DNA from: Flavobacteriales bacterium ALC-1
GTDB lineage: Bacteria > Bacteroidota > Bacteroidia > Flavobacteriales > Flavobacteriaceae
DNA: 64,000 bases
Direction: 5' to 3'
Assembly (NCBI GenBank): GCA_000171875.1
Contig: ABHI01000004.1
Span: forward strand, 169,501 to 233,500
Below are positions 33,733 through 42,808 of this stretch, piece by piece. Below the pieces are notes generated by a model that ran no database searches, was not told the origin of the DNA, and worked only from the letters and a program-made list of their open reading frames with translations. The number at the start of each line of letters is the position of its first letter. Within the stretch, counting starts at the first letter, position 1. The translations under genes were made by a program, and so were the position numbers.

Positions 33733-34451
33733 AAACGCTTCGCTTTTTCTAAATCCTCAGGTGTATCAATTTCTACACCTTGTACTTCAGTCTCGACCAT
33801 TTTAATGCGTTTACCATACTCTAAATAGCGAATACATTCGATCTTTTCAGCAGCTTCAATAAATTGCATTGGTAACACTGTAAAATCTAAAAGTGCATCT
33901 TTTCTAAAGGCATAAATTCCTTTGTGTTTAAAATAACGTGCTCCAGCATTTTTATCTCTTGGAAATGGAATTGGACTACGCGAAAAATATAATGCGAAAT
34001 TATTTTGGTCTACAATAACCTTTACAGTATTTGGGTTATTAATTTCATCCCAATCTGTTATTTCAACCATAAGCGATGCTAAATCAATTTCTTTATCAAC
34101 ATCATCTTTAAAAACCTCAAGTACTTTCTCCAAGCTTTCACGCTCCGTAAAGGGTTCATCTCCTTGCACATTAACCACGATATCACAATCCACATTAGCA
34201 ACCGCTTCTGCAATTCTATCACTTCCAGATTCGTGCTCTTTTATACTCATAATAGCTTTACCCCCATTATTAACAATCTCGTCATAAATAATTTCGCTAT
34301 CTGTGACCACATAAACTTCACTAAAAAGTTTAGTCGCTACAGTAGCCTCATACGTTCTTAAAATCACTGATTTCCCTGCTAAATTTTGCATTAGCTTCCC
34401 TGGAAATCGAGATGCACTATAACGTGCAGGAATCATGGAAATTATTTTCAT
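33723..34451 (-). CDS. kdsB: 3-deoxy-manno-octulosonate cytidylyltransferase
   Basis: 242 residues. The N-terminal pyrophosphorylase motif [16 protein letters not shown] and the later VNVQGDEPF and GIYAFRK segments are diagnostic of KdsB, which activates Kdo to CMP-Kdo for lipopolysaccharide core assembly in the cytoplasm. Length is normal. It is the first gene of a compact minus-strand unit (kdsB, HAD phosphatase, ADH, acyltransferase). Confidence 0.94.
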   Translation of the reverse strand: MKIISMIPARYSASRFPGKLMQNLAGKSVILRTYEATVATKLFSEVYVVTDSEIIYDEIVNNGGKAIMSIKEHESGSDRIAEAVANVDCDIVVNVQGDEPFTERESLEKVLEVFKDDVDKEIDLASLMVEITDWDEINNPNTVKVIVDQNNFALYFSRSPIPFPRDKNAGARYFKHKGIYAFRKDALLDFTVLPMQFIEAAEKIECIRYLEYGKRIKMVETEVQGVEIDTPEDLEKAKRLWK

Positions 34452-34485
34452 TTATCGGTTTTATAATAATATCAAAAATAAGGCT

Positions 34486-35061
34486 TTAAGACGATTTTGA
34501 CTTATTTGGTTTTAACTTTTTATACAGCTTAAAAACAATATAAAAAATGAAGATCACTAAAATTATTGCCAAGACAGGTATAAATATGGAAATTATAGAC
34601 ATTACAATAGATGTTCCTGTTTCTATTGTTGAGACTATAGGATTGCCAATACCTGCAGTAGAAACCGTAGAACCTAAACGAGTAGCACTAGCAGAACTTT
34701 TTACAGTAGCTGCTGTTCCTCCTCCAGCAATTATAGCCAAAGCCCAAGTAATGACAGGGCTTAAATCTGCAACTGTTGAAACCATAACTGCTATACCTGC
34801 AATAGTGGCTAATGGAATAGCTATAGTATCTAAAACATTATCTATGATAGGGAAATAGTAAGCAATAATTTCTACAAAAGTTGCTATACCTAATATAATA
34901 ACAGCAGTTGTACTACCAATCCATAACCATGATTCGTTGAGCTCCCAAACATTAAAATACGAAGCTAAGCTCAAGGCAAACAATGGTAAAAAGACTCTAA
35001 AACCAACCGAAGCTGAAAGTCCAATGCCCAAAAATATACTTAGAATTGTTTCGGTTGTCAT
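34486..35061 (-). CDS. DUF4126 membrane protein
   Basis: 191 residues with about five hydrophobic helices and glycine/alanine-rich segments (GLSASVGFRVFLPLFALSL, GGGTAATVKSSASATRLGST), the pattern of DUF4126. Function unknown; widely distributed in bacteria. It follows the RecD-like helicase by 4 bp. Confidence 0.82.
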   Translation of the reverse strand: MTTETILSIFLGIGLSASVGFRVFLPLFALSLASYFNVWELNESWLWIGSTTAVIILGIATFVEIIAYYFPIIDNVLDTIAIPLATIAGIAVMVSTVADLSPVITWALAIIAGGGTAATVKSSASATRLGSTVSTAGIGNPIVSTIETGTSIVMSIISIFIPVLAIILVIFIFYIVFKLYKKLKPNKSKSS

Positions 35062-35065
35062 ACTT

Positions 35066-36520
35066 CTAATTTAATTCATTTTCAATAAACATGTCATCTT
35101 TAAAACCTATTAAGTATAATTTTTCTTTAGCACGAGTTACTGCTGTATATAACCAACGTAAATAATCTTTATTCATACCATCTGGTAAATATGGTTGTTC
35201 AACAAATATGGTGTTCCATTGTCCACCTTGTGATTTATGACACGTTATAGCATAAGAAAACTTTACCTGCAAAGCATTAAAATATGTGTTGTTTTTTACA
35301 CCTAAAAAACGTTTATAGTTAGAGGTTTCATTTTCATAATCTTTAGATACTTCTTGATATAAGCGGTTGGATTCTTCGTAACTCAATGATGCACTTTCAA
35401 CATCTATGGTATCTAAAAGTAATACGGTTTCAAATGGCCGCATTCGAGGATAATCAACCATTTTCGCTTTAACTTCAGCAAATCTAAACCCGTATAATTC
35501 TTTGATGCTAAAAATCTCTAGTACTTCAATAATATCACCATTAGCAATAAAACCGGCTTCAGTTGTTGGTTTAATCCAAAAATAGTTGTTCTTAACCACC
35601 ATTAGATAATCTCCTGCAGACAATTCTGTTTCATTAAATAATATGCGTTGTCTAATCTGCTGATTATACATATTGGCACGTTTATTACTGCGGACAATAA
35701 TAGCAGTTTCTTCATAACCATTTGCGCTATAAGCATCATTAATGGCATCCATAATTTCATAACCATCAATGAGTCTCACAATGTCTTTAAATGGTTTTAC
35801 ATTAAATTTAAAACTTTCATAAAAATTGGTTTCTAAAACTGACCGAAGCTCAGTAGCATTTTCTAAAATACCAGAATCTTGTTCTTGCCTAACTACTTCA
35901 TCAAGCTCAATACCTATAACATCTTTATTATAATTCAAACTTAATTTGTTAAGATTTAACGCTGGGCTTAAGTCTGACTTTACAGGTGGCAATTGCGCAA
36001 CATCTCCTATTAAAAGTAATTTGCATTGATGACCAGAATAGACATATTTCATTAAATCGTCTAGGAGTGAGCCGCTTTCAAAAGACTTCGAATCTGAAGG
36101 TGTGTCTGGTATCATGGATGCTTCATCCACAATAAAAATAGTATTGCGATGTTTATTGGGTTGCATCACAAATTTCACACCACCACCTTGGTCCTTCTTA
36201 GGAAAATATATCTTTTTATGAATAGTAAAGGCTTCCTTTTTAGAATAATTAGAAATCACCTTAGCTGCCCTACCAGTTGGCGCCAATAAAACAGCACTTT
36301 TTTTTACTTGCCATAAATTTGAAACTATAGTACCAATAATGCTAGTTTTACCAGTACCTGCATAACCTTTAAGCAAATAAATTGAATTTTTATTAGAATC
36401 AAAAATAAATTGCGACAACTGCATTAACACCATATCTTGCTTAGATGTTGGTGCAAACGGAAACTTAGATTTTAATAACGAATAAAATGCAGAAGCATTA
36501 GAAATCATAGAGAAAAACAA
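35066..36520 (-). CDS. RecD-like ATP-dependent DNA helicase
   Basis: 484 residues, superfamily 1B. Walker A GYAGTGKTS, motif II FIVDEASM, motif III LIGDVAQLPPV, and the C-terminal UvrD_C_2 segment SYAITCHKSQGGQW plus RWLYTAVTRAKEKLYLIG are visible. The protein is shorter than RecD2 and lacks its N-terminal helix-hairpin domain, as in the usual Bacteroidota AAA/RecD-like version. Probably a 5'-3' helicase in DNA repair. First gene of a pair with DUF4126. Confidence 0.88.
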   Translation of the reverse strand: MFFSMISNASAFYSLLKSKFPFAPTSKQDMVLMQLSQFIFDSNKNSIYLLKGYAGTGKTSIIGTIVSNLWQVKKSAVLLAPTGRAAKVISNYSKKEAFTIHKKIYFPKKDQGGGVKFVMQPNKHRNTIFIVDEASMIPDTPSDSKSFESGSLLDDLMKYVYSGHQCKLLLIGDVAQLPPVKSDLSPALNLNKLSLNYNKDVIGIELDEVVRQEQDSGILENATELRSVLETNFYESFKFNVKPFKDIVRLIDGYEIMDAINDAYSANGYEETAIIVRSNKRANMYNQQIRQRILFNETELSAGDYLMVVKNNYFWIKPTTEAGFIANGDIIEVLEIFSIKELYGFRFAEVKAKMVDYPRMRPFETVLLLDTIDVESASLSYEESNRLYQEVSKDYENETSNYKRFLGVKNNTYFNALQVKFSYAITCHKSQGGQWNTIFVEQPYLPDGMNKDYLRWLYTAVTRAKEKLYLIGFKDDMFIENELN

Positions 36521-36628
36521 ATATTTAGCAAGATAGCATTATTCTATATTTCACGATAGTTTATGCCATTTACTTCTATATTTTTAATGATTTTTATTTA
36601 GATAGTTTTAACCAACAAAAAAAAATTG

Positions 36629-36636
36629 TAGATTTG
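36629..36636 (+). promoter_or_regulatory. -7 promoter box upstream of the 36664 operon
   Basis: TAGATTTG, matching TAnnTTTG, 27 bp before the ATG. At the -33 position (19 bp upstream) there is TTT rather than TTG, within an A-rich tract. Confidence 0.5.
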
Positions 36637-36663
36637 CGAGAGACCTAATTAATAAACAGATAT

Positions 36664-37395
36664 ATGAAAGTAATTATTGCAATTGTAGTTATTATACTAT
36701 TAACTATTGGTATAGTATGGTTAATAGACAAATTTGTACCAAAGAAAATGAAGCCTTTTATTCACCTTATACTTTGGGCGATAATTATATTTTTAGGATA
36801 CCTGACTTTTAATTCGGTTTATGAAGAGATTAAATTCAATCAAATTAAAGAAAAACGTTTTAAAGTTGTTGTAGACCGTTTAATTGATGTACGAGATTCA
36901 GAAATGGCTTATAAAGAAGTACATGGAGAATATACTGATAGTTTTGATAAGTTGATAAACTTTGTTGAAAACGGAAAAGTACCTATTACACAAAGACGAG
37001 ATACCACAGTATTAGATGAAGAAAGAACTAGAGCTTTTGGAGGTGTAGAAACTTTTAAAACTTTAACATTAATTGACACGCTAAGCTATTACTCTGTAAA
37101 GGACTCTATTTTTAAAGGAGATACGCGTTATAAAACAATGATGAATGTTGGTGCTGGCAAAGAAGGCGCTAAGTTCGATCTTAAATCTGGTAAACTTGAT
37201 GATGACATCCCTGTGTTTGAAGCTAGTGTTGATAAAGCAATAGTTTTAGATGGATTAGATAAATATTTAATACAAAAAGAGAAGCAAGTAATGTCTGTAG
37301 ACGGTGTTAATGGTCCTAAATTAATGGTAGGTTCTATGGAAGAAGTATTTACTAAAGGTAACTGGCCAAAGAGCTACGTTAATAAAAAAGAATAG
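36664..37395 (+). CDS. membrane-anchored protein of unknown function
   Basis: 243 residues. Two N-terminal transmembrane helices (about 2-23 and 32-50) are followed by a soluble domain of roughly 190 residues (VVVDRLIDVRDSEMAYKEVH, YTDSFDKLINFVENGKVPI). It is a conserved Bacteroidota protein without recognised activity. One base separates its stop from the DUF3822 start, giving an operon with that gene and rsmD. Confidence 0.75.
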   Translation: MKVIIAIVVIILLTIGIVWLIDKFVPKKMKPFIHLILWAIIIFLGYLTFNSVYEEIKFNQIKEKRFKVVVDRLIDVRDSEMAYKEVHGEYTDSFDKLINFVENGKVPITQRRDTTVLDEERTRAFGGVETFKTLTLIDTLSYYSVKDSIFKGDTRYKTMMNVGAGKEGAKFDLKSGKLDDDIPVFEASVDKAIVLDGLDKYLIQKEKQVMSVDGVNGPKLMVGSMEEVFTKGNWPKSYVNKKE

Positions 37396-37396
37396 T

Positions 37397-38203
37397 TTGA
37401 ACGAAAATAATATTAAAGAACTGTCCATTCAAATCAATTTGAATGGACTTTCTTTTTGTATTTTAAATAAAGGCTCAAATACAATTGAATTTCTTAAAAC
37501 AATTGCTTTTGCTAATAAACTAAATCCTTCTGACGTTCTCAACCATCTAAAAGCAGAGCTAAGTAGTAATACAGTATTTTCAGAAGATTTTGACGCCGTT
37601 TTAGTAATTCACCAAAACGAATTGGCAACACTTGTTCCTAAAGCTCTATATGACGATAAGAATAAAGCTGATTATTTAAAATTCAACTCTAAAATTCTTA
37701 GAACAGATTTTATAACCGAAGATGAAATTGTAGTCAATGAAAGCATTAATGTATATGTCCCATATGTAAACATTAACAATTACATCTTTGACACCTTTGG
37801 TGAGTTTGTTTACAAACATGCTTCAAGCGTATTAATAGACACTATTTTACAAAAAGAAGCTACCAAAGAGGATCCAATAGTCTATATAAACAGTAATAAA
37901 AATACAATTGAAGTATTTGTTGTAACTAAAGGGCAGCTTCAACTATTCAATGTTTTTGAATACCATAGTAAAGAAGATTTTATATACTATATTTTATTTG
38001 TGTTTGAACAATTAAAACTAGATGTTGAGACTACGCTTATTAAACTCAGTGGTGATATTGATAAAGATGATGAACTCTATACCATTCTTTATACCTATGT
38101 AAGACATATTGAGTTAATAAGTACTGATTTTAATTTTACAATTTCTGATACAGTTGAAGCAAAAAAACTTCACCAACATTATCTTATCTTAAATTCCTTT
38201 TAA
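37397..38203 (+). CDS. DUF3822 family protein
   Basis: 268 residues, starting at a TTG one base after the previous stop. The pattern LSIQINLNGLSFCILNKGSN at the N-terminus and the later VYINSNKNTIEVFVVTKGQL give the two actin-like/RNase H-type halves predicted for DUF3822, a Bacteroidota-specific family. Active-site residues of ASKHA ATPases are not evident. It is nearly always next to rsmD in this phylum as far as I recall, and here the two overlap by one base. Confidence 0.85.
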   Translation: MNENNIKELSIQINLNGLSFCILNKGSNTIEFLKTIAFANKLNPSDVLNHLKAELSSNTVFSEDFDAVLVIHQNELATLVPKALYDDKNKADYLKFNSKILRTDFITEDEIVVNESINVYVPYVNINNYIFDTFGEFVYKHASSVLIDTILQKEATKEDPIVYINSNKNTIEVFVVTKGQLQLFNVFEYHSKEDFIYYILFVFEQLKLDVETTLIKLSGDIDKDDELYTILYTYVRHIELISTDFNFTISDTVEAKKLHQHYLILNSF

Positions 38204-38745
38204 TGCGTATTATTTCTGGATTATATAAAGGCAGACGTATTACTGCTCCTAAGAAACTACCTGTAAGACCGACTACAGATATGGCAAAGGAAGGCTTGTT
38301 TAATATTTTAAATAATCAGTATTATTTTGACGATATTTCAGTACTAGATTTATTCTCTGGCACTGGCAATATTAGTTATGAGTTTGCTTCAAGAGGAACA
38401 GAACAAATCACTGCTGTAGATGATAATTACGGTTGTATAAAATTTATTAATGACACTGCTGAGGCTTTTGAAATGTCAATCAGTACAATAAAAAGTGATG
38501 TCTTTAAATTTTTAGAGAAATCGAAACAGAAACATACTATTATATTTGCTGATCCACCATATGATTTTGATGTTGAAACCTTTTCAAAAATCCCAAAATT
38601 AGTTTTTGAAAATGATTTATTAAATGATGAAGGCTTATTAATTGTTGAACATTCTAAACATACAGATATAAGTCATTTAGAGCACTACTCTCACTCTAAA
38701 AGTTATGGTGGTAACATGTTTAGCTTCTTTAAACAACCTGAATAA
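38203..38745 (+). CDS. rsmD: 16S rRNA (guanine966-N2)-methyltransferase RsmD
   Basis: 180 residues. The start MRIISGLYKGRRITAPK, the RPTTDMAKEGLFNIL segment, the SAM-binding motif LDLFSGTGNISYE and the catalytic DPPYDF are those of RsmD, which methylates G966 of small-subunit rRNA. Length is normal. Last gene of the three-gene operon, ended by the hairpin at 38752. Confidence 0.93.
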   Translation: MRIISGLYKGRRITAPKKLPVRPTTDMAKEGLFNILNNQYYFDDISVLDLFSGTGNISYEFASRGTEQITAVDDNYGCIKFINDTAEAFEMSISTIKSDVFKFLEKSKQKHTIIFADPPYDFDVETFSKIPKLVFENDLLNDEGLLIVEHSKHTDISHLEHYSHSKSYGGNMFSFFKQPE

Positions 38746-38750
38746 AAACA

Positions 38751-38780
38751 AAGCTTCATGTTTTACATGAAGCCTGTTTG
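38751..38780. terminator. bidirectional terminator between rsmD and rnpB
   Basis: GCTTCATG (38753-38760) pairs with CATGAAGC (38766-38773) around TTTTA. The minus-strand side ends in TTTGTTTTTATT, good for rnpB; the plus side is less T-rich. Confidence 0.7.
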
Positions 38781-38785
38781 TTTAA

Positions 38786-39114
38786 GCAAATCTATAAGCC
38801 GAATTCTGTACATTTCCTTTTAAGGAAATGAATTCCAAAAAAGAAAAAGCCCTTATCATTTATCTACGCTTACCGTTGCCAATAAGCTTTAGCTGCCTAC
38901 CCTCTAACAATCGCGCGTGTACGCTCAAACGTTAGTTTACATGACATTGCACCACATAGAGTTTACCTGGTTTCACTACAGCATTACCTGTACATACTTT
39001 CTGTTGCACTTTTCCTAGCCTTACGACTGATGGCTGTTAACCACTATGATTACACTATGGTGTTCGGACTTTCCTACCCTAAATAAATTAGAATCGATAA
39101 GGCGATATACTTGC
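38786..39114 (-). ncRNA. rnpB: RNase P RNA, bacterial class A
   Basis: Minus strand. The hallmark 5' element AGGAAAGTCCGAACACC lies at 39058-39075 and the 3' element ACAGAATTCGGCTTATAG at 38793-38810. The ends GCAAGTATAT (39105-39114) and ATAGATTTGC (38786-38795) pair as helix P1 with one mismatch. The internal segments including CCTACC/ACTACAGC match the P4/J-domain pattern. About 329 nt, the usual class A length. It forms the catalytic core of RNase P, maturing tRNA 5' ends. A -7 box directly upstream and a terminator directly downstream frame it. Confidence 0.92.
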
Positions 39115-39116
39115 CG

Positions 39117-39124
39117 CAAAAGTA
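39117..39124 (-). promoter_or_regulatory. -7 promoter box of rnpB
   Basis: On the minus strand TACTTTTG matches TAnnTTTG and ends 2-7 bases before the inferred 5' end of RNase P RNA, agreeing with the P1-based boundary. No clear -33 TTG. Confidence 0.6.
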
Positions 39125-39214
39125 CATAAATTGTTAATAACTCATATTAAATTTAAGTACTTATAAACGGCTATTAATTGGTTATTCTTAAATTTGTAAT
39201 TCAGTTATTTTTTA

Positions 39215-40942
39215 ATGGAACACTTCGTAGTATCGGCTCGCAAATACAGACCACAAACCTTTAAGGATGTTGTAGGTCAGCAAGCTATTACTAATACGTT
39301 GCTGAATGCTATTAAAAATAATCATTTAGCCCAAGCCTTATTGTTTACTGGACCTCGTGGAGTCGGTAAAACCACTTGTGCACGTATTTTAGCTAAAATG
39401 ATTAACAGTGATGGCAATACAAGTGAAGACGAAGATTTTGCTTTCAATATTTTTGAGCTAGATGCCGCTTCTAACAATTCGGTTGATGATATTAGAAGCT
39501 TGACAGATCAGGTTCGTATTCCACCCCAAGTAGGTAAGTACAAAGTCTATATTATTGATGAGGTACATATGTTATCTCAAGCTGCTTTTAATGCGTTTCT
39601 TAAAACTTTAGAAGAACCACCAAAACATTGTATTTTCATTTTAGCAACTACAGAAAAACATAAAATTATTCCAACAATTTTATCGCGTTGTCAAATATTC
39701 GATTTTAAGCGTATCACTGTAACTGATGCAAAAGAGTATCTAAAATATATTGCTAAAGAACAAGATGTTACAGCCGAAGATGATGCGCTACATATCATAG
39801 CTCAAAAAGCAGATGGAGCTATGCGAGATGCTTTATCTATCTTTGATCGTGTGGTGAGTTTTTCTGGTAAAAATTTAACTAGACAAGCGGTCACAGAAAA
39901 TCTTAATGTACTCGATTACGAAACCTATTTTACAAGTACCGATTTAATTCTTGAGAATAAAATTCCTGAATTGCTAGTACAGTTTAATACCATCCTTTCA
40001 AAAGGATTTGATGGACATCATTACATTGCTGGCTTAGCATCTCATTTTAGAGATTTAATGGTTTGTAAAAACCCTTCGACATTAGACTTATTAGAAGTTG
40101 GAGAAGATACTAAACAAAAGTATATTGAGCAATCACAGAAAACCTCAAATAGCTTTTTAATGAAAGGCATACAGCTCGCTAATGATTGTGATTTAAAATA
40201 CAAGACTAGCAAAAATCAGCGCCTATTAGTTGAATTAACGCTTATGCAATTAGCCTCTATCACTTTTGATGGAGAAAAAAAAAACCGTAAACACTTTATA
40301 ATTCCGCCTTCATATTTTAAGGCTAAAGGGATTACTCCTATTCCTGTTAATAAACCAAAGACTGAAGTAATTAAAGCTCCTGAAAGTGAAACAGTTTTAA
40401 AAGAAAACCTTACACCAAAAGAAATGCTTTCTGCTGTTGCAGAACCTGTAGCTATTCCAAAAATATCTATTAACAAACCAAGTAAGGTCACTTCTGGCTT
40501 ATCACTAAAAAGTATAAGAGAAAAGAAAGAGCATCTTATACGTCAAATGGATGTGGTTATAGATGAGGATGATTTACCTAAAGAACCTGTAACTCAAGAA
40601 GCTTTAACTAAAGCATGGAACGTTTATACAGATAGAATGGATAAAAAAGGTGAAAAGATTATGGCGTCTATTTTGCAAATGGATGCACCAAAATTAAAAG
40701 ATACCACCATTTATTTAACCTATTCTAATAATACCAATAAGATTGAGTTAGAACGTGCTGAATTTCCTTTAATGGCGTTTTTAAAGAAAACATTGCTTAA
40801 TTATGATTTAAAATTAGACATTACAGTTAATGAAGAAGTTGCCAAAAAATATGCATTTACTCCGCAAGAGAAATATGAAAAGTTGAAAGAGAAAAACCCG
40901 AATATTGAACTATTGAGAAAAACATTCGGACTAGATATTTAA
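39215..40942 (+). CDS. dnaX: DNA polymerase III subunit gamma/tau
   Basis: 575 residues. The clamp-loader AAA+ core is clear: ARKYRPQTFKDVVGQQAIT, Walker A GPRGVGKTT, Walker B IIDEVHML, sensor 1 ATTEKHKI and sensor 2 ADGAMRDALS. Where E. coli and B. subtilis carry a four-Cys zinc module between Walker A and the ELDAAS motif, this protein has KMINSDGNTSEDEDFAFN with no cysteines. Domain III and a charged tau-like tail (about 370-575) follow. It loads the sliding clamp and ties polymerase to the replisome. A TAAATTTG box 18 bp upstream may be its promoter. Confidence 0.94.
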   Translation: MEHFVVSARKYRPQTFKDVVGQQAITNTLLNAIKNNHLAQALLFTGPRGVGKTTCARILAKMINSDGNTSEDEDFAFNIFELDAASNNSVDDIRSLTDQVRIPPQVGKYKVYIIDEVHMLSQAAFNAFLKTLEEPPKHCIFILATTEKHKIIPTILSRCQIFDFKRITVTDAKEYLKYIAKEQDVTAEDDALHIIAQKADGAMRDALSIFDRVVSFSGKNLTRQAVTENLNVLDYETYFTSTDLILENKIPELLVQFNTILSKGFDGHHYIAGLASHFRDLMVCKNPSTLDLLEVGEDTKQKYIEQSQKTSNSFLMKGIQLANDCDLKYKTSKNQRLLVELTLMQLASITFDGEKKNRKHFIIPPSYFKAKGITPIPVNKPKTEVIKAPESETVLKENLTPKEMLSAVAEPVAIPKISINKPSKVTSGLSLKSIREKKEHLIRQMDVVIDEDDLPKEPVTQEALTKAWNVYTDRMDKKGEKIMASILQMDAPKLKDTTIYLTYSNNTNKIELERAEFPLMAFLKKTLLNYDLKLDITVNEEVAKKYAFTPQEKYEKLKEKNPNIELLRKTFGLDI

Positions 40943-40946
40943 TAAT

Positions 40947-41531
40947 ATGAGAAATTTATTTGGACTTTTATTAATCTTAGTTATTGGCTTTACAAGTTGT
41001 GAAGGCAGAAAAACTCAAAACCAGGCCCTTTCTGAAAGCATTGAAGAGTTTAAAAAAAATGTGAGTTTAGAGGTCGATATATATAAGCCTGAAATCTATG
41101 TAGAACGTGAAGTAGACACTTTATTGAGCAATGGTTATCGTGTAAAAATTAAGGCATACTCTGACATGGATAATAATGTACTTTTCACTAAAATAAAAGA
41201 TACTATTAATTATCAAACTCATTATAGAAACTATAAGTTTTCTGTTAGTGTACTTAAAGATAATATCCTTATTTATAATGAAAGTTTTGATAAGCAAAGG
41301 GTGAATATAGACTTTGGATATAAAACTAATTTATCTTCAGAGTCACCTTTACATAGTTTTAATAATCTTGGTGTTTTAAAATCCATACAAATTAATGAAG
41401 ACCCAACCTACAAAAATAAAGTTGTGATTGATATTTTACATGTCATCCCAGAATCTGACAGATATGCTTCTCACTCCTTATTTATTGATAGAAAAGGGAG
41501 CTCTAATATTAAATTAATTGACGTTAACTAA
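40947..41531 (+). CDS. lipoprotein of unknown function
   Basis: 194 residues with a lipoprotein signal ending GFTSC (Cys18), then EGRKTQNQ. The mature part is beta-rich with a hydrophilic surface (VEREVDTLLSNGYRVKIKAY, KDNILIYNESFDKQRVNIDF) and lacks a known motif. Follows dnaX by 4 bp and overlaps miaE by one base (TAATG), so it sits in a dnaX - lipoprotein - miaE operon. Confidence 0.75.
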   Translation: MRNLFGLLLILVIGFTSCEGRKTQNQALSESIEEFKKNVSLEVDIYKPEIYVEREVDTLLSNGYRVKIKAYSDMDNNVLFTKIKDTINYQTHYRNYKFSVSVLKDNILIYNESFDKQRVNIDFGYKTNLSSESPLHSFNNLGVLKSIQINEDPTYKNKVVIDILHVIPESDRYASHSLFIDRKGSSNIKLIDVN

Positions 41532-42112
41532 TGCTAGGATTAAAACTACCAACAGATCCAAGATGGGTAAATATTGTTGAAAAAAATATTGAAGATATTT
41601 TAACCGACCATGCGTATTGTGAGCAAAAAGCAGCTAGTACAGCTATTTCGTTAATTGTAAGTTTTCCTGAGTACACAGAACTTGTCCAAGAAATGATTGA
41701 ACTTGCCAATGAGGAAATGAGTCATTTTAAAATGGTGCATGATAAAATCTTAGAACACGGATGGACATTAGGCAGAGATCGTAAAGATGATTATGTTATT
41801 GCGCTTTTAAAGTTTTTCCCAAAAGGAGGAAGTAGAACAACACAACTCGTCCATCGCTTATTATATGCAGCCTTAATTGAAGCACGTAGCTGTGAGCGTT
41901 TTAGACTGCTTTCAGAAGAATTAGAAGATAAGAAATTAGCAAAATTCTACAGAAAATTAATGATAAGTGAAGCTGGTCATTACACTATGTTTTTAAATTT
42001 TGCCAGACAGTATGGAGACCGAAAAGAAGTGGATGAAAAATGGCAGCAATTGCTTGATTTTGAAGGTGAAATAATAAAAGACTTGGGCAATAAAGAAACC
42101 ATTCATGGGTAA
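41531..42112 (+). CDS. miaE: tRNA-(ms2io6A)-hydroxylase
   Basis: 193 residues. The four-helix diiron fold is signalled by ILTDHAYCEQKAASTAISL, ELANEEMSHFKMVHDKI and the second EXXH-type site in SEAGHYTMFLNFA. MiaE hydroxylates ms2i6A at position 37 of tRNAs reading U-starting codons. Length fits the Bacteroidota form. Translationally coupled to the lipoprotein gene. Confidence 0.9.
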   Translation: MLGLKLPTDPRWVNIVEKNIEDILTDHAYCEQKAASTAISLIVSFPEYTELVQEMIELANEEMSHFKMVHDKILEHGWTLGRDRKDDYVIALLKFFPKGGSRTTQLVHRLLYAALIEARSCERFRLLSEELEDKKLAKFYRKLMISEAGHYTMFLNFARQYGDRKEVDEKWQQLLDFEGEIIKDLGNKETIHG

Positions 42113-42117
42113 TACTA

Positions 42118-42152
42118 AAAAAAGCCTCAACATGGGTTAAGGCTTGTATTTT
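42118..42152. terminator. bidirectional terminator between miaE and the porin gene
   Basis: AAGCCT and AGGCTT (42122-42127 and 42140-42145) with an inner AAC/GTT pair make the stem; minus-strand tail TTTTTTTTAGTA is strong, plus-strand tail is TGTATTTT. Confidence 0.75.
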
Positions 42153-42170
42153 ATAACAGTTTTTTTAATT

Positions 42171-42710
42171 TTAGATTTTTATACCAAAACCAAATTGTAT
42201 AACATGATTTTTAGCTTTAGTGTCTGTTAAATCTTTATCCAAGATATTACTAAAACCATAATAGAATCTAGTATCTACAAACAATTCATCTGTAATCATA
42301 TATTCTACACCTGCAACACCAGAAAATACAAATGTTGCAAAACCATCACTATCTTTCCATGTTTTTAAAGCCAATTGTGGTCCTGCACCTAAAGTAAAAC
42401 GGTCAGAAAGCGAAAACCTTAATTGAACAGGCAACTTTAAGTAATCTGCTCTAATAGTTTCATTTTTACCTCCTTCAGCAGACCACTGTAACTCTGTTAA
42501 TAAAGAAACATCCTCTGAGAATTCATAATCTACAAAGCCACCAAAAGCAAATCCGTTTCGGTGTATGTTCGTAATAGCTGGACTAGGATCAAAATCTAGG
42601 TTAGATACATTAAGAGCACCTCTCACACCATATCTAACTTCTTGAGACATAGAAACAGTTGTAAAAGCAACACATAGTAAAGCAAATAAATATCTTTTCA
42701 TAATTTTCAA
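42171..42710 (-). CDS. outer-membrane beta-barrel (PorT-like/porin family) protein
   Basis: 179 residues, signal peptide ending VSMSQ. The mature part alternates hydrophobic and polar residues in 8 or so strands (GVRGALNVSNLDFDP, NGFAFGGFVDYEFSEDVSLL, YLKLPVQLRFSLSDRFTLG) and ends in an aromatic-terminated strand (IQFGFGIKI). The LKLPVQLRF segment is typical of Bacteroidota 'outer membrane protein beta-barrel' families. The start MKIMKR could be the second Met (MKRYLF) at 42701. Function likely structural; upstream, an attenuated -7 box (TATCTTAG) with a TTG 22 bp away may be the promoter. Confidence 0.8.
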   Translation of the reverse strand: MKIMKRYLFALLCVAFTTVSMSQEVRYGVRGALNVSNLDFDPSPAITNIHRNGFAFGGFVDYEFSEDVSLLTELQWSAEGGKNETIRADYLKLPVQLRFSLSDRFTLGAGPQLALKTWKDSDGFATFVFSGVAGVEYMITDELFVDTRFYYGFSNILDKDLTDTKAKNHVIQFGFGIKI

Positions 42711-42808
42711 TTTGAGATGGCTAAGATATGTTAAATTCTAAAATTTAAAACAATTAATAGATTTTCATAGAGAAAAATTAGACAAGTGGGTGTTTGCTTA
42801 CGCATTAG

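Noticed and set aside
34547..34858. 103-codon plus-strand frame opposite DUF4126
   Set aside because: Mirror of the hydrophobic Ala/Val/Ile-rich membrane gene on the minus strand.
38746..39214. tmRNA or riboswitch as explanation of the gap
   Set aside because: RNase P RNA hallmarks account for it; no tRNA-like domain or ligand-box motifs.
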